The translations under genes were made by a program, and so were the position numbers. Below, in pieces: positions 8,547 through 17,489 of a DNA stretch of 64,000 bases. Numbering within the stretch: position 1 is the first letter of the stretch; each line of letters opens with the position of its first letter. Under the pieces are notes generated by a model. The model searched no databases, had not been told where the DNA came from, and saw only the letters and a list, made by a program, of their open reading frames with translations. Source of the stretch: Cohnella sp. CFH 77786 (GTDB lineage: Bacteria > Bacillota > Bacilli > Paenibacillales > Paenibacillaceae); contig NZ_WJIB01000011.1 in NCBI RefSeq assembly GCF_019400745.1, positions 186,001 through 250,000 on the forward strand. The letters are read 5' to 3'.

Positions 8547-9137
8547 ATGGCTCATAGGGTAGCCACGGAGTATGTCAATGCCATTCTGACGGTGCCGGAA
8601 ACCGAAATGCCGAGACTTCTCGCCCTGTGCGGAGCCCAGCAGCTTCGCCTGCAGGTGTTCGTGCTGGATGGCGGCAATCAGGAGGTCGTCCTCGAGGACG
8701 ACGCGGGCGGCGAATCCATCCGCTTGACCTTTGAGCGTTCCGAAGGAAATTTCCGGTGCCGGTTGACCTGCAGGGTCGTACGGCCCACGTTGACGAATGC
8801 TCTGCGCAAGATGGTCTCTGCCTTCAAGGGCGATGCCGTCGTCAACCGGATTTACGAAGGCTTCACCATGGTCTATCACTACGTGCAGGGCGCGGTCGTC
8901 CGGATCGCCGAATGCAGAGGTTCCATGGTCCGCACGGTGTTCGAATACCGGGATATGCTCGGCAGAATGGAGGCGCAGTTCCAGCTCTGTTCCGTCGAGG
9001 AAGAAATCGCAAGGCTGAGGCAGTCGGTCAACGACCTGCTGGACCGGCGCAACCGCGCATCCGATCCGGCCTGCGTCAGCGAAATCGATGAACGTCTGAA
9101 GTATCACAGCCGTCTGCTCTTCATTTTGGAAGCTTGA
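8547..9137 (+). CDS. Conserved-looking protein of unknown function, 196 aa
   Basis: I do not recognise a domain with an established function. The protein is soluble, mixed alpha/beta in pattern, with no signal peptide or membrane segment. The C-terminal third is strongly helical (EEEIARLRQSVNDLLDRR) and may form a coiled coil. A central hydrophobic run VNRIYEGFTMVYHYV and three dispersed Cys are the only notable points. ATG with GAGGAG 5 nt before; its own terminator follows. It stands as a single gene between engB and speD. I see no peptide-synthetase, nuclease or DNA-binding signature. Confidence 0.85.
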   Translation: MAHRVATEYVNAILTVPETEMPRLLALCGAQQLRLQVFVLDGGNQEVVLEDDAGGESIRLTFERSEGNFRCRLTCRVVRPTLTNALRKMVSAFKGDAVVNRIYEGFTMVYHYVQGAVVRIAECRGSMVRTVFEYRDMLGRMEAQFQLCSVEEEIARLRQSVNDLLDRRNRASDPACVSEIDERLKYHSRLLFILEA

Positions 9138-9168
9138 AGTAACGGCCGTCATGAATCCATTTCTCGCG

Positions 9169-9196
9169 GAGCCGCATGAAGCGGCTCTTTATTTTG
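9169..9196 (+). terminator. Rho-independent terminator after the 196-aa gene
   Basis: GAGCCGC-ATGAA-GCGGCTC followed by TTTATTTT. Confidence 0.85.
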
Positions 9197-9379
9197 TTGA
9201 CCGGGGGCTTCCGCTCCAGACCCTTGCGTCACTTTTGGGGGATTGTTTCGTGGCACGAATCGTTCCGAAACCGCATAAGGTGGACTTGGGAAGCCCCTGG
9301 GGACGCGCGATTTCGAAAAATGGGGGAACCCCAAGCGCGGCGCGGGTTGGACGAGGATACATTTGCCCAAAAAAAGTTG

Positions 9380-9408
9380 TTGCATTTCAGGGCGATAGAT
9401 GTTATTTT
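9380..9408 (+). promoter_or_regulatory. Candidate speD promoter
   Basis: TTGCAT, 17-bp spacer, TATTTT with a TGT extended -10 motif. It would give a leader of about 140 nt before speD. Confidence 0.45.
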
Positions 9409-9554
9409 TATTTTCGTTGAAAACACAATAGGAACCAGGATTCACTCAGGAACGGAATGCGGTTGAGAGCAGATTCCCTCGAGAAGTGAATGACGTAGGT
9501 CCTAGCGGATGAAATCAGCTTCACATTTTATTCCTAGGAAGGGGGAACCGAAAG

Positions 9555-9953
9555 ATGGAATACTCTACTTTCGGACGGCACGTTGCGGTGGACACATGGG
9601 GAGTAAACTTCGATACTTTGAACAACGCCGAACTTCTCCAATCGCACATGGTTGAGGCAGCCGAAGCTTGCGGCGCCACCGTTCTATCGGTTCAAGCCAA
9701 ACAATTCGAGCCTCAAGGGGCAACGGTACTGGTTTTGCTCTCGGAGAGCCATCTCTCCATCCACACGTATCCTGAGAAAGGTTTTGCCGCGATCGATTGC
9801 TACACCTGCGGCGAAACGGTCGACCCCCAATTGGCGATCGACTATCTCGTGGGCGTTCTGAAGCCTGAGCGCACGTATTCGAAGAAGCTCGTTCGCGGCC
9901 TGGGCGAAATGAAAGTCGAAGAGCCGGTTCTGATCCAGCCCGAGCTCGTTTAA
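9555..9953 (+). CDS. speD: S-adenosylmethionine decarboxylase proenzyme
   Basis: Makes decarboxylated SAM, the aminopropyl donor for spermidine synthesis. The 132-residue length fits the small prokaryotic class (SpeH/SpeD type). The proenzyme self-cleaves in LLSESHLSIHTYPE, between E64 and S65, to generate the pyruvoyl cofactor from the serine. Downstream H70 and C85 (DCYTCGE) match the family catalytic residues by motif. A strong AAGGGGG site precedes the ATG. Monocistronic, with its own terminator. Confidence 0.95.
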   Translation: MEYSTFGRHVAVDTWGVNFDTLNNAELLQSHMVEAAEACGATVLSVQAKQFEPQGATVLVLLSESHLSIHTYPEKGFAAIDCYTCGETVDPQLAIDYLVGVLKPERTYSKKLVRGLGEMKVEEPVLIQPELV

Positions 9954-9972
9954 CTGAAACATATGCGACGGA

Positions 9973-10001
9973 AGCCGCGAGGGAAATCCTCGTGGCTTTT
10001 T
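9973..10001 (+). terminator. Rho-independent terminator after speD
   Basis: AGCCGCGAGG-GAAAT-CCTCGTGGCT followed by five T. Confidence 0.9.
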
Positions 10002-10208
10002 CAATCAATCGGAGTGCATGAGTTTCACGTCTTTTCATTTCTGAATGATCTTCGATAAAAACGACATTCCCTGTCCCTAGAGGACGACGAAGCAGCTTTT
10101 TATTTGTTTTGCAGGAATATGTTGCAAACAAGGCGTCGACAATAGGAATTGGCGGCTGTCCGTTTTCAAAAATTTTTCATAAATGAAGCGGAAGCGACTG
10201 TCGAACTG

Positions 10209-10217
10209 TGGTATAAT
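10209..10217 (+). promoter_or_regulatory. Extended -10 promoter of the hem operon
   Basis: TGGTATAAT, a perfect extended -10 element, 50 nt before hemA. The -35 region is poor, as is common with extended -10 promoters. Confidence 0.65.
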
Positions 10218-10266
10218 GAGGCTTGACTTTAGGGTCCCACCCTTCGAGAAAGGCAGGTGAATGCTC

Positions 10267-11661
10267 ATGCATCTGATTGCGGTCGGATTGAATTATCGAA
10301 CCGCTCCCGTGGAAATCCGGGAACGTTTCGCGCTTGCGGAAGGCGATACCGTGAAGGCCCTTCAGACGCTGAAACGGACAACGGGCATTCTCGAAGGCGT
10401 CATCGTGGCGACCTGCAACCGGACGGAAATTTATGCGGTGGTGGATCGGCAGCATCTGTGCGGACACTACGTGCGGGCATTCATGGAGCAATGGTTCCGC
10501 ATTCCAAGGCAGGAATTCAACCAGCATTTATATATGCACGAAGACGACCAGGCGGTGGAGCATCTGTTCCGCGTCGCCTGCGGGCTCGATTCGATGGTGC
10601 TCGGCGAAACGCAAATCCTGGGGCAAGTCCGGGACGCGTTCCTCCAGGCTCAAGAGAACGGGGCGACGGGAACGATTTTCAACCGCTTGTTCAAACAAGC
10701 CGTGACGCTGGCCAAACGGGCCCATTCGGAGACGTCCATCGGGGAAAACGCGGTCTCCGTCAGCTACGCGGCGGTGGAACTGGGGAAACGGATCTTCGGC
10801 CGCTTCGACGATAAGACGGTCATGATCGTCGGCGCGGGCAAAATGAGCGAGCTCACGGCCCGCAACTTGCATGCGAACGGCGCGCAGCGGGTATTCGTTG
10901 CGGGACGGACGCTCTCCCGCGCGGAGGAGCTGGCCGGCAAATTCAAGGGCAACGCTCTGACGATGGAAGAAGCTTTGAATCGGCTGGACGAAGCCGATAT
11001 CGTCATCAGCAGCACCGGAGCGGAAGGTTTCGTGCTGGATAGGAGCTCGGTCGAAAGAGCGATGGCCCGGCGCAAGAAGCGGCCGCTCTTCCTGATCGAC
11101 ATCGCCGTGCCGCGCGACATCGATCCCGCCAGCGGCGACATTCCCAACGTGTTCCTGTACGATATCGACGATCTGGAAGGGATCGTCGAAGGGAATCTGG
11201 AGAAGCGGCGCAAGGAAGCGGCGGTCATTGAGTCGATGATCGCGGAGGAGCGGGAAGCTTACCGCGAATGGTATGCCACGCTGGGCGTGAGCCCGCTGAT
11301 CCGCGCGCTTCAGGAGAAGGCGGCCGCCATCCACGAGAGCACGCTGGAAAGCATGCTCCGCAAGCTTCCCGAGCTCGACGAGCGGGAGCGGAAAGTCATC
11401 CGCAAGCTGACCAAGAGCATGTTGAATCAGATGATCCACGATCCGATTCTGCGCATCAAGGAGCTGGCGGCGGAGAAGAAAGGCGAAGAGGCGATGAATC
11501 TGTTCGTCCAATTGTTCGCCATGGAGAACGAAGTTTCGAGATTGAAGGAACAAGCCGGAACGGACCGCAAATCGCGGCAAACTTCCGAGCTTCAGGAGCC
11601 GACCGGCGCCGCCCGGGAACTGGAGACGCTGCTCACCCGGCTGGCGAGCGCGCTCCAATAG
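10267..11661 (+). CDS. hemA: Glutamyl-tRNA reductase
   Basis: First committed step of C5-pathway tetrapyrrole synthesis: reduces glutamyl-tRNA(Glu) to glutamate-1-semialdehyde with NADPH. Catalytic C50 sits in the motif ATCNRTEIY; the NADP-binding Rossmann motif VGAGKMSEL and the C-terminal dimerisation helices follow. Length 464 is normal. ATG 10267 has AGGCAGGTGA at correct spacing, whereas the ATG at 10261 touches that site. First gene of hemA-hemX-sirC-hemC-cobA/hemD-hemB. HemA is usually controlled by haem-dependent turnover with HemX in Bacillus. Confidence 0.96.
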   Translation: MHLIAVGLNYRTAPVEIRERFALAEGDTVKALQTLKRTTGILEGVIVATCNRTEIYAVVDRQHLCGHYVRAFMEQWFRIPRQEFNQHLYMHEDDQAVEHLFRVACGLDSMVLGETQILGQVRDAFLQAQENGATGTIFNRLFKQAVTLAKRAHSETSIGENAVSVSYAAVELGKRIFGRFDDKTVMIVGAGKMSELTARNLHANGAQRVFVAGRTLSRAEELAGKFKGNALTMEEALNRLDEADIVISSTGAEGFVLDRSSVERAMARRKKRPLFLIDIAVPRDIDPASGDIPNVFLYDIDDLEGIVEGNLEKRRKEAAVIESMIAEEREAYREWYATLGVSPLIRALQEKAAAIHESTLESMLRKLPELDERERKVIRKLTKSMLNQMIHDPILRIKELAAEKKGEEAMNLFVQLFAMENEVSRLKEQAGTDRKSRQTSELQEPTGAARELETLLTRLASALQ

Positions 11662-11716
11662 CAGCCGGGCCGCCATCGCGGACCTGGACGACCCGAAGCA
11701 GGGAGGCGCTGCCCCC

Positions 11717-12538
11717 GTGTTGACCCAAGACTGGCTGACCGATGCCGTGCTTTACGTATACGCCCTGAGCTTGCTTTTCTTCGCGTCCGACGCCGCTTCC
11801 GGCAGCCGGAGCGCCAGGAAGGCGGGAACAGGGCTGCTTGTTTTCGTCTGGGTGCTTCAGACCGTGTTTCTGCTGATTCAGCTGGCCCAACGGTTCTCGA
11901 TGGCCGATCTGACCCCGAGGGATTTTCTCTTTTTCGTCTCCTGGCTTCTCGTTTCGGTGTCATTCATTGTGAACCGGTGGCTGAGGGCCGAGTTGCTCGT
12001 CCTGTTCGTGAACGTCGTCGGATTCGCGGTGCTGGCGCTGAACTTGCTTCAACGGCCGGGCCGGAGCTCCGTCCTGACCTCGTGGGAAGCGGCGAAAAGA
12101 CTGCTCGTCGTCCACATCGGCCTTATCACCATTTCGTTCGCCGTCTTGACCGTCGCCGCCATACTGGGGGGCATGTACCTGTTCTTGCACGGCCGGCTGA
12201 AGCGGAAGCGCTGGTCTCCGGTCATGAGCCGGATGCCCAGCCTGGAGCTCATCGACCGGTATGCTTTCCGGGCGGGTCTCATCGGGGTTCCGCTGCTGTT
12301 CCTGTCCTTGTCGACCGGAACGGCGGCGCTGCTCCTGGACGGGAGGGCGAGTTTCCTGCTGGACGGCAAGGTTCTGCTGTCCTTTGCCTCGGGCGTTTTG
12401 TATGCCGTCTACTTGGTCCGGAGGACGGCGTCGGGAGACGACGGCAAGAAGGTAGCCCGCTGGAATCTGCTCGGTTATGCGTTGCTGATAGCCGCCTTCT
12501 TCGGCTATTCGTTATCCACATTTCACCGCTGGACATAG
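11717..12538 (+). CDS. hemX: HemX/CcsA-type integral membrane protein
   Basis: About eight hydrophobic helices in 273 residues, with the general shape of the cytochrome c assembly (CcsA/ResC) family. In Bacillus the hemX product lowers HemA levels and is encoded directly after hemA, which is the position here. GTG 11717 (followed by TTG 11720) has GGGAGG upstream. It could act in haem handling rather than strictly as HemX; position and topology favour HemX. No other c-type biogenesis gene is nearby. Confidence 0.8.
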   Translation: MLTQDWLTDAVLYVYALSLLFFASDAASGSRSARKAGTGLLVFVWVLQTVFLLIQLAQRFSMADLTPRDFLFFVSWLLVSVSFIVNRWLRAELLVLFVNVVGFAVLALNLLQRPGRSSVLTSWEAAKRLLVVHIGLITISFAVLTVAAILGGMYLFLHGRLKRKRWSPVMSRMPSLELIDRYAFRAGLIGVPLLFLSLSTGTAALLLDGRASFLLDGKVLLSFASGVLYAVYLVRRTASGDDGKKVARWNLLGYALLIAAFFGYSLSTFHRWT

Positions 12539-12559
12539 CGAGGGGAGAGAGGCGGCCGC

Positions 12560-13234
12560 ATGGCGGCATGGTATCCGTTATTGCTCGATATCGAAGGAAA
12601 GCGATGCGTCGTCTTCGGAGGAGGGCCGGTTGCCGAACGCAAAATCGGCGGCTTGCTGGACGCGGGAGCCCGGGTGCGGGTCGTCAGTCCGCAGTTGACG
12701 TCCGGCTTAAGACGGCTGGCAGACGAGAGGCGTTTGGAATGGCTGCCGAAGACAGCCGAGGCTTCGGATCTCGAAGGGGCCGTCTTGGCTTTCGCTGCTT
12801 CGGGAGACCCGGGAGCGAACCGGCGGATCGCGGAAGAGGCGAAGAGGGCCGGGATTCCGGTCAACGTGGCCGACGAAGGGGAAACCGGGGATTTCATCTG
12901 TCCGGCCGTCCTGCGGAGGGGCAGATTCGTCTTGGCGGCGAGCGCCTCGGGGGCCGGTCCGGCGCTCGCTTCCCGCGTCATCCGGGAACTGTCGGAGCGT
13001 TACGGACCGGAATACGGCGAGTATGCCGAAGCATTGCGAAGGATCAGGGCGGTCGTAAAATCGTACGTGAAGGATCCGGGAGAGAGGCGCCGCCTGCTGG
13101 CCGCAGCGGCGGACGAGGCCGCCTTGCGGGAAGGGTTGGCGGAGGAAGCGTCCGGGCCGGCTGACCCCGCGCGGCTGATCGAGCGGCTGAGAGAGCTGGC
13201 CGGGCGGACCGGGGAAGACAGAGACAATAGGTGA
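12560..13234 (+). CDS. sirC: Precorrin-2 dehydrogenase / sirohydrochlorin ferrochelatase (CysG N-terminal type)
   Basis: Oxidises precorrin-2 to sirohydrochlorin with NAD and, in bifunctional members, inserts iron to give sirohaem. The N-terminus MAAWYPLLLDIEGKRCVVFGG contains the NAD-binding Rossmann turn GGGPVAERK; ASGAGPALAS and the C-terminal helical region match the Met8p/CysG fold. 224 residues. Whether it also chelates iron cannot be decided from sequence. Together with the CobA part of the next-but-one gene it forms a sirohaem branch inside the haem operon. Confidence 0.88.
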   Translation: MAAWYPLLLDIEGKRCVVFGGGPVAERKIGGLLDAGARVRVVSPQLTSGLRRLADERRLEWLPKTAEASDLEGAVLAFAASGDPGANRRIAEEAKRAGIPVNVADEGETGDFICPAVLRRGRFVLAASASGAGPALASRVIRELSERYGPEYGEYAEALRRIRAVVKSYVKDPGERRRLLAAAADEAALREGLAEEASGPADPARLIERLRELAGRTGEDRDNR

Positions 13235-13246
13235 GGAGCATACACC

Positions 13247-14194
13247 ATGCGTAAAATCATCGTGGGAACCCGGCAAAGCGCCCTGGCGCTGACTCAGACG
13301 GGACAAACCGTCGAGCGGCTGAAGGAAATCGCGGAAGCGGCCGGCTTCGCTTATACGTTCGAGTTGAAACCGATCGTGACGCGCGGCGACCGCATTCTGG
13401 ACGTTACGCTGTCGAAGGTCGGCGGCAAAGGCTTGTTCGTCAAGGAAATCGAGCAGGCACTGCTGGACGGGGACATCGATATGGCGGTACATAGCATGAA
13501 GGACATGCCGTTCGAGCTGCCGGAGGGACTCGCCATCGGCGCGGTTCCGCAGCGGGAAGATCCGCGGGATTGCTTCATCGGCAGAACGGTCCGCTCCGTG
13601 GACGAGCTGCCGGCGGGCGCCAGGGTCGGCACGAGCAGCCTGCGGCGGAAGGCGCAGCTCCAAGCTCTCAGGCCGGATTTGGCGATCGAGTCGATCCGCG
13701 GAAATATCGACACCCGGATCCGCAAGCTGCAGGAGGAAGGGCTGGACGCGATCCTCCTTGCGGCGGCCGGCTTGCACCGGATGGGGTGGCAAGACCGGAT
13801 CTCGTCTTACTTGCCGGCCGAGCAGTGTTTGCCGGCGGTCGGGCAAGGGGCGCTCGCGATCGAATGCCGGGCGGACGATGCCGAAGTGCTCGGCTTGCTG
13901 GCCCGGATCCATGATCCGGTTACCGGCCGCACCGTGTCGGCGGAGCGCCGGCTGCTCGGCTTGCTGAACGGAGGCTGCCAGGTGCCGATCGGCGCTTACG
14001 CGGTAACGGCAGGCGGGGCAGAAGACGGAGAGATCGTGCTGACGGGGATGGTGGCGTCGCCGGACGGATCCCGGATCCTGAAGGAGACGGCAACGGGAAC
14101 GGACCCGTCCCAAGTCGGCCTTATGGTCGCGGAAGCTCTGCGGGCGCGCGGAGCCGACGCCATTCTGGCGGAAGCGGGGGAAGAGGCGAAATGA
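13247..14194 (+). CDS. hemC: Hydroxymethylbilane synthase (porphobilinogen deaminase)
   Basis: Polymerises four porphobilinogens into hydroxymethylbilane using a covalently bound dipyrromethane cofactor. The cofactor cysteine is C244 in [13 protein letters not shown]; the substrate-binding segments VHSMKDMP and GTSSLRR are present. 315 residues, standard size. GAGGAG precedes the ATG. Its stop overlaps the next start (ATGA), indicating translational coupling. Confidence 0.96.
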   Translation: MRKIIVGTRQSALALTQTGQTVERLKEIAEAAGFAYTFELKPIVTRGDRILDVTLSKVGGKGLFVKEIEQALLDGDIDMAVHSMKDMPFELPEGLAIGAVPQREDPRDCFIGRTVRSVDELPAGARVGTSSLRRKAQLQALRPDLAIESIRGNIDTRIRKLQEEGLDAILLAAAGLHRMGWQDRISSYLPAEQCLPAVGQGALAIECRADDAEVLGLLARIHDPVTGRTVSAERRLLGLLNGGCQVPIGAYAVTAGGAEDGEIVLTGMVASPDGSRILKETATGTDPSQVGLMVAEALRARGADAILAEAGEEAK

Positions 14195-15747
14195 GCGCAG
14201 GAAAAGTATATTTGGTCGGCGCGGGACCCGGCGACCCGAAATTGATCACGCTGCGCGGCCTGGAGGCGCTGAAGCGCGCCGACTGCGTCGTATACGACCG
14301 GCTGGCGGGCCCGCAGCTGTTGAACAGGGCCCGTCCCGATGCCGAATTCATTTACGTCGGCAAGCTGCCGGATCGGCATACGATGAAGCAGGAAGAGATC
14401 AACCGGCTGCTCGTCGATCTGGCCCTGCAAGGCAAGACCGTAATCCGCCTCAAAGGCGGCGATCCAACCGTGTTCGGCCGTGTCGGGGAAGAGGCCGAGC
14501 TGCTGCGGAAAAACGGCGTTCCCTACGAAATCATTCCGGGCATTACATCCGCGATCGCCGTGCCGGCTTATGCGGGCATTCCCGTCACGCATCGCGAGCT
14601 GGCCTCATCCTTTTCCGTCATCACCGGCCACGAAAGCCCGGATAAGCTGGACCTTTCCATCCATTGGGACAAGGTGACCAACGCGACGGGAACGCTCGTC
14701 TTCTTGATGGGCGTCGCCAAAATCGGTTATATCGCGGAGCAGTTGCAGAGATACGGGCGTCCGCCCGAAACGCCCGTCGCGCTTGTCCGTTGGGGAACGA
14801 GGGCGGAACAGCGGACGCTCACCGGCACGCTTGCCGACATCGAAGAACGGGTCAAAGCCGCCGGTTTCGAGCCGCCCGCCGTCATCATAGTCGGAGATGT
14901 GGTGCGCCAGCGGGAAACGCTGGCGTGGATCGAGCGGAAGCCGCTCTTCGGCAAACGCGTGCTCGTCACCCGCGCCCGTTCCCAAGCGAGCGAGCTGGCC
15001 GACAAGATCGACGAGCTCGGCGGGGAGCCTTACGAGTTTCCCGTCATCGAAACCCGGCTGCCGACGGAGGAAGCCGCCGTCCAAGCGGTGAGGGACGCGA
15101 TTCGCGCGGCGGAAACGTACGATTGGGTCATTCTGACCAGCGAGAACGGAGTGGCATTCTTCTTCCGGTGGCTGGACCTTTGCGATTCGGATATCCGCAA
15201 ATTCCACCGGGCGCGGTTCGCGGCCATCGGGCCCAAAACGGCGGAGGCGCTCGCCTTGCGCGGCGTCCGGGCGGACGTCGTGGCGGAACAATTCCGGGCC
15301 GAGGGCTTGCTGGAGTCGCTCGCCGGAGAAGTCAAACCCGGACAGACGGCATTGCTGCCCAGAGGCGACCTCGCCCGGGAGACGCTCCCCGCGGAGCTTG
15401 GGCGCCAAGGCGTGAAGACGGTGGAAATCGATGTCTACGAGACCGTACTCGCGCACGGCCGCGATCCTTTTCTGCTGGAAATGCTGGAAAACGGAGAGAT
15501 CCATGCCGTTACGTTCACGAGTTCCTCCACCGTCGTGAACCTGCTGGATGCCCTCCGCCGACTGGGTGCGGAGGACCCGGCGGCGCTGCTCCGGAGCGCC
15601 GAGATCGCGTGCATCGGACCGATTACGGCGCGCACGGCGGAGGAGAACGGATTGCTCGTCACGGTAACGGCCGAAACGGCTACGATCGACGGTTTGGTGA
15701 AAGCCCTATGCGACTCGACAACGAAGAGAGGGAATGAACGGAGATGA
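14191..15747 (+). CDS. cobA-hemD: Fused uroporphyrinogen-III C-methyltransferase / uroporphyrinogen-III synthase
   Basis: A 518-residue fusion. Residues 1 to about 245 are a SAM-dependent uroporphyrinogen-III methyltransferase (SUMT/CobA) with [20 protein letters not shown] and GGDPTVFGR motifs. Residues about 255-515 are uroporphyrinogen-III synthase (HemD), starting [11 protein letters not shown] and containing FTSSSTV near the end. One protein therefore makes uro'gen III and can also divert it toward precorrin-2. Such fusions are known in Bacillota; Bacillus subtilis keeps HemD separate. ATG overlaps the hemC stop. Confidence 0.94.
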   Translation: MSAGKVYLVGAGPGDPKLITLRGLEALKRADCVVYDRLAGPQLLNRARPDAEFIYVGKLPDRHTMKQEEINRLLVDLALQGKTVIRLKGGDPTVFGRVGEEAELLRKNGVPYEIIPGITSAIAVPAYAGIPVTHRELASSFSVITGHESPDKLDLSIHWDKVTNATGTLVFLMGVAKIGYIAEQLQRYGRPPETPVALVRWGTRAEQRTLTGTLADIEERVKAAGFEPPAVIIVGDVVRQRETLAWIERKPLFGKRVLVTRARSQASELADKIDELGGEPYEFPVIETRLPTEEAAVQAVRDAIRAAETYDWVILTSENGVAFFFRWLDLCDSDIRKFHRARFAAIGPKTAEALALRGVRADVVAEQFRAEGLLESLAGEVKPGQTALLPRGDLARETLPAELGRQGVKTVEIDVYETVLAHGRDPFLLEMLENGEIHAVTFTSSSTVVNLLDALRRLGAEDPAALLRSAEIACIGPITARTAEENGLLVTVTAETATIDGLVKALCDSTTKRGNERR

Positions 15748-16739
15748 CTTACCCGAAGACGAGACACCGCAGGCTGCGCGTTTCGGCCGCTCTCCGGAGC
15801 TTGGTGAGGGAGACGGCTCTAAGCGCCGACGATTTCATCGCGCCGATCTTCATTGCCGAAGGCGAAGGGATCCGGCAAGAAATCTCGTCGATGCCCGGCG
15901 TATACAACTGGTCGCTCGATACGATGGATGAAGAGCTGTCCGAGCTCTCCCGGCTCGGAATCCGGGCCGTATTGGTGTTCGGGGTGCCGGACGCGGGCGG
16001 AAAGGACGCGCTCGGCACATGCGCCTACGACGAACGGGGAATCGTCCAGGAAGCGATCCGCCGCATCAAAGCCGGTTATCCGGACATGCTCGTCGTTGCG
16101 GATACCTGCCTGTGCGAGTTCACCGACCACGGCCATTGCGGCGTCGTGCACGACCAGGGGGGCGTCGCCGTCGTCGACAACGACGAGTCGCTGGAGCTGC
16201 TGGTGAAGACCGCCGTCTCCCAAGCCAGGGCAGGCGCGGATATCATCGCGCCGTCGAACATGATGGACGGCTTCGTGGCCGCGATCCGAGCGGGGCTGGA
16301 CGAAGCCGGGTTCGGGCACGTTCCGATCATGTCGTATTCGGTCAAATACTCGTCGGCTTATTACGGGCCTTTCCGCGAGGCTGCCCAATCCGCTCCGAAG
16401 TTCGGCGACCGGAAGACGTACCAGATGGATCCGGCCAACGCGCGGGAAGCGCTTCGCGAAGCGCGTTCCGACGCGGAAGAGGGGGCCGATTTCCTGATGG
16501 TGAAGCCCGGCCTCGCCTACCTGGACATCGTCCGGGCGCTTAGGGAACGGTTCGATCTGCCGCTTGTCGTCTACAATGTCAGCGCGGAGTATTCGATGGT
16601 CAAGGCGGCCGCCTTGCAAGGGTGGATCGACGAGCGGGCGATCGTGCTCGAGACGCTGCTAGGCATGAAACGCGCCGGGGCCGATCTGATCATCACCTAC
16701 CATGCCAAGGATGCGGTCCGCTGGCTCAACGGGAAATAA
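15744..16739 (+). CDS. hemB: Delta-aminolevulinic acid dehydratase (porphobilinogen synthase)
   Basis: Condenses two 5-aminolevulinates to porphobilinogen. The catalytic zinc site is visible as C122, C124 and C132 in [14 protein letters not shown], so this is a zinc-dependent type. The two Schiff-base lysines lie in [11 protein letters not shown] and MVKPGLAY. 331 residues, normal length. ATG overlaps the cobA-hemD stop. Last gene of the first hem transcript. Confidence 0.96.
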   Translation: MTYPKTRHRRLRVSAALRSLVRETALSADDFIAPIFIAEGEGIRQEISSMPGVYNWSLDTMDEELSELSRLGIRAVLVFGVPDAGGKDALGTCAYDERGIVQEAIRRIKAGYPDMLVVADTCLCEFTDHGHCGVVHDQGGVAVVDNDESLELLVKTAVSQARAGADIIAPSNMMDGFVAAIRAGLDEAGFGHVPIMSYSVKYSSAYYGPFREAAQSAPKFGDRKTYQMDPANAREALREARSDAEEGADFLMVKPGLAYLDIVRALRERFDLPLVVYNVSAEYSMVKAAALQGWIDERAIVLETLLGMKRAGADLIITYHAKDAVRWLNGK

Positions 16740-16743
16740 AGAA

Positions 16744-16773
16744 CCAAGCTCCGCGGTTATCCGCGGAGCTTGG
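16744..16773 (-). terminator. Terminator of the Crp/Fnr gene, between convergent genes
   Basis: Perfect 13-bp stem CCAAGCTCCGCGG with TTAT loop. Only the minus-strand transcript continues into a T-rich run (TTCTTTATTT), so it mainly serves the regulator gene, whose TAA stop lies in the loop. The same hairpin is just after hemB on the plus strand but lacks a T-run there. Confidence 0.75.
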
Positions 16774-17419
16774 CCAAGTTGAGGCGGTATTCGTTGATGC
16801 CGAACTGCAGCACGCCCCGGTTCTCCAGCTCCCGGAGCACATCGGAGAGTACGGCTTTCGAGACGCCGGCCAGCTGGGCGAGTTCGTCGTAATTGAGCGC
16901 CATGTGCATCGAGATGATTTGCCCGTCCCGTTTGCCGTTGCGGCCGGCCATCGTGATCAGGTTTTTGAGCACACGGGTCCTGCCGTCCAGGAAGGTCAAG
17001 TCGTTCACTTGCTCGTTCGTCTGCCTCAGTCTTCGGCACAGCTCGGACAGGATGCCGCGCGTGATGTCGAAGTGGGTTTGCAGCAGGTCCATGAACGCTT
17101 GGGAAGACAGCTCCAGCACGGAAGTCGGTTCCAGCGTCTGGGCCGAAGCGGAACGCGGCCGCCCGTCGAGCAGGGACAGCTCACCGAAGCTCTCGCCCGC
17201 GTTGACGACCGACAGCACTTTCTCTTCCCCGGCTTGGCTGCGCGTAAACAGCTTGATGGAGCCCGAGAGCACGACGTAGAACGTCAGGCCGAGGTCTTTC
17301 TCTTGGAACAGGACGGTCCCGGCGGGGAACGTTCTTCGGTGGGCGATCCTTACGATATTATCAAGCTGTTCGTCATTGAGATTATCGAATAGCGATACCT
17401 TTTTGAGCCATTGGATCAT
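16757..17419 (-). CDS. Crp/Fnr-family transcriptional regulator
   Basis: 220 residues: an N-terminal cyclic-nucleotide-type beta-barrel (about 8-115, with GESFGELSLLDGRPRSA) and a C-terminal winged helix (about 150-218; AQLAGVSKAVLSDVLRELE recognition region). No Fnr-like N-terminal cysteine cluster is present, so it is not an iron-sulphur oxygen sensor; the effector is unknown. Start taken at ATG 17419, which has GGGGAGG upstream; the frame stays open further upstream only as an antisense shadow of hemL. It is divergent from hemL, which it may control. Confidence 0.88.
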   Translation of the reverse strand: MIQWLKKVSLFDNLNDEQLDNIVRIAHRRTFPAGTVLFQEKDLGLTFYVVLSGSIKLFTRSQAGEEKVLSVVNAGESFGELSLLDGRPRSASAQTLEPTSVLELSSQAFMDLLQTHFDITRGILSELCRRLRQTNEQVNDLTFLDGRTRVLKNLITMAGRNGKRDGQIISMHMALNYDELAQLAGVSKAVLSDVLRELENRGVLQFGINEYRLNLAKLRG

Positions 17420-17489
17420 GACCGGCTTTCCTCCCCGTAGTTCCTCTTGAACAGTGTAACACAGCCTTTTCCAATCCAGATAGTAGGAT

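Larger units (their letters stand above)
9138..9554. other. Gene-free interval before speD
   Basis: Holds the upstream gene's terminator and a candidate speD promoter. Short open frames at 9151-9466 on both strands lack ribosome-binding sites and motifs and are not called. Confidence 0.6.
9954..10266. other. Interval between speD and hemA
   Basis: Contains the speD terminator, an AT-rich stretch (10084-10190) and the hemA promoter. No gene is visible. Confidence 0.6.

Noticed and set aside
8547-9137. Peptide-synthetase-related module
   Set aside because: No adenylation, condensation or carrier-protein motif is visible in 196 residues.
10189-10217. Consensus -35 box for hemA
   Set aside because: The sequence at correct spacing (CGGAAG) does not resemble TTGACA; only the extended -10 is supported.
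16744-16773. Terminator for hemB on the plus strand
   Set aside because: The stem is strong but not followed by T on the plus strand; the T-run is only on the minus-strand side.
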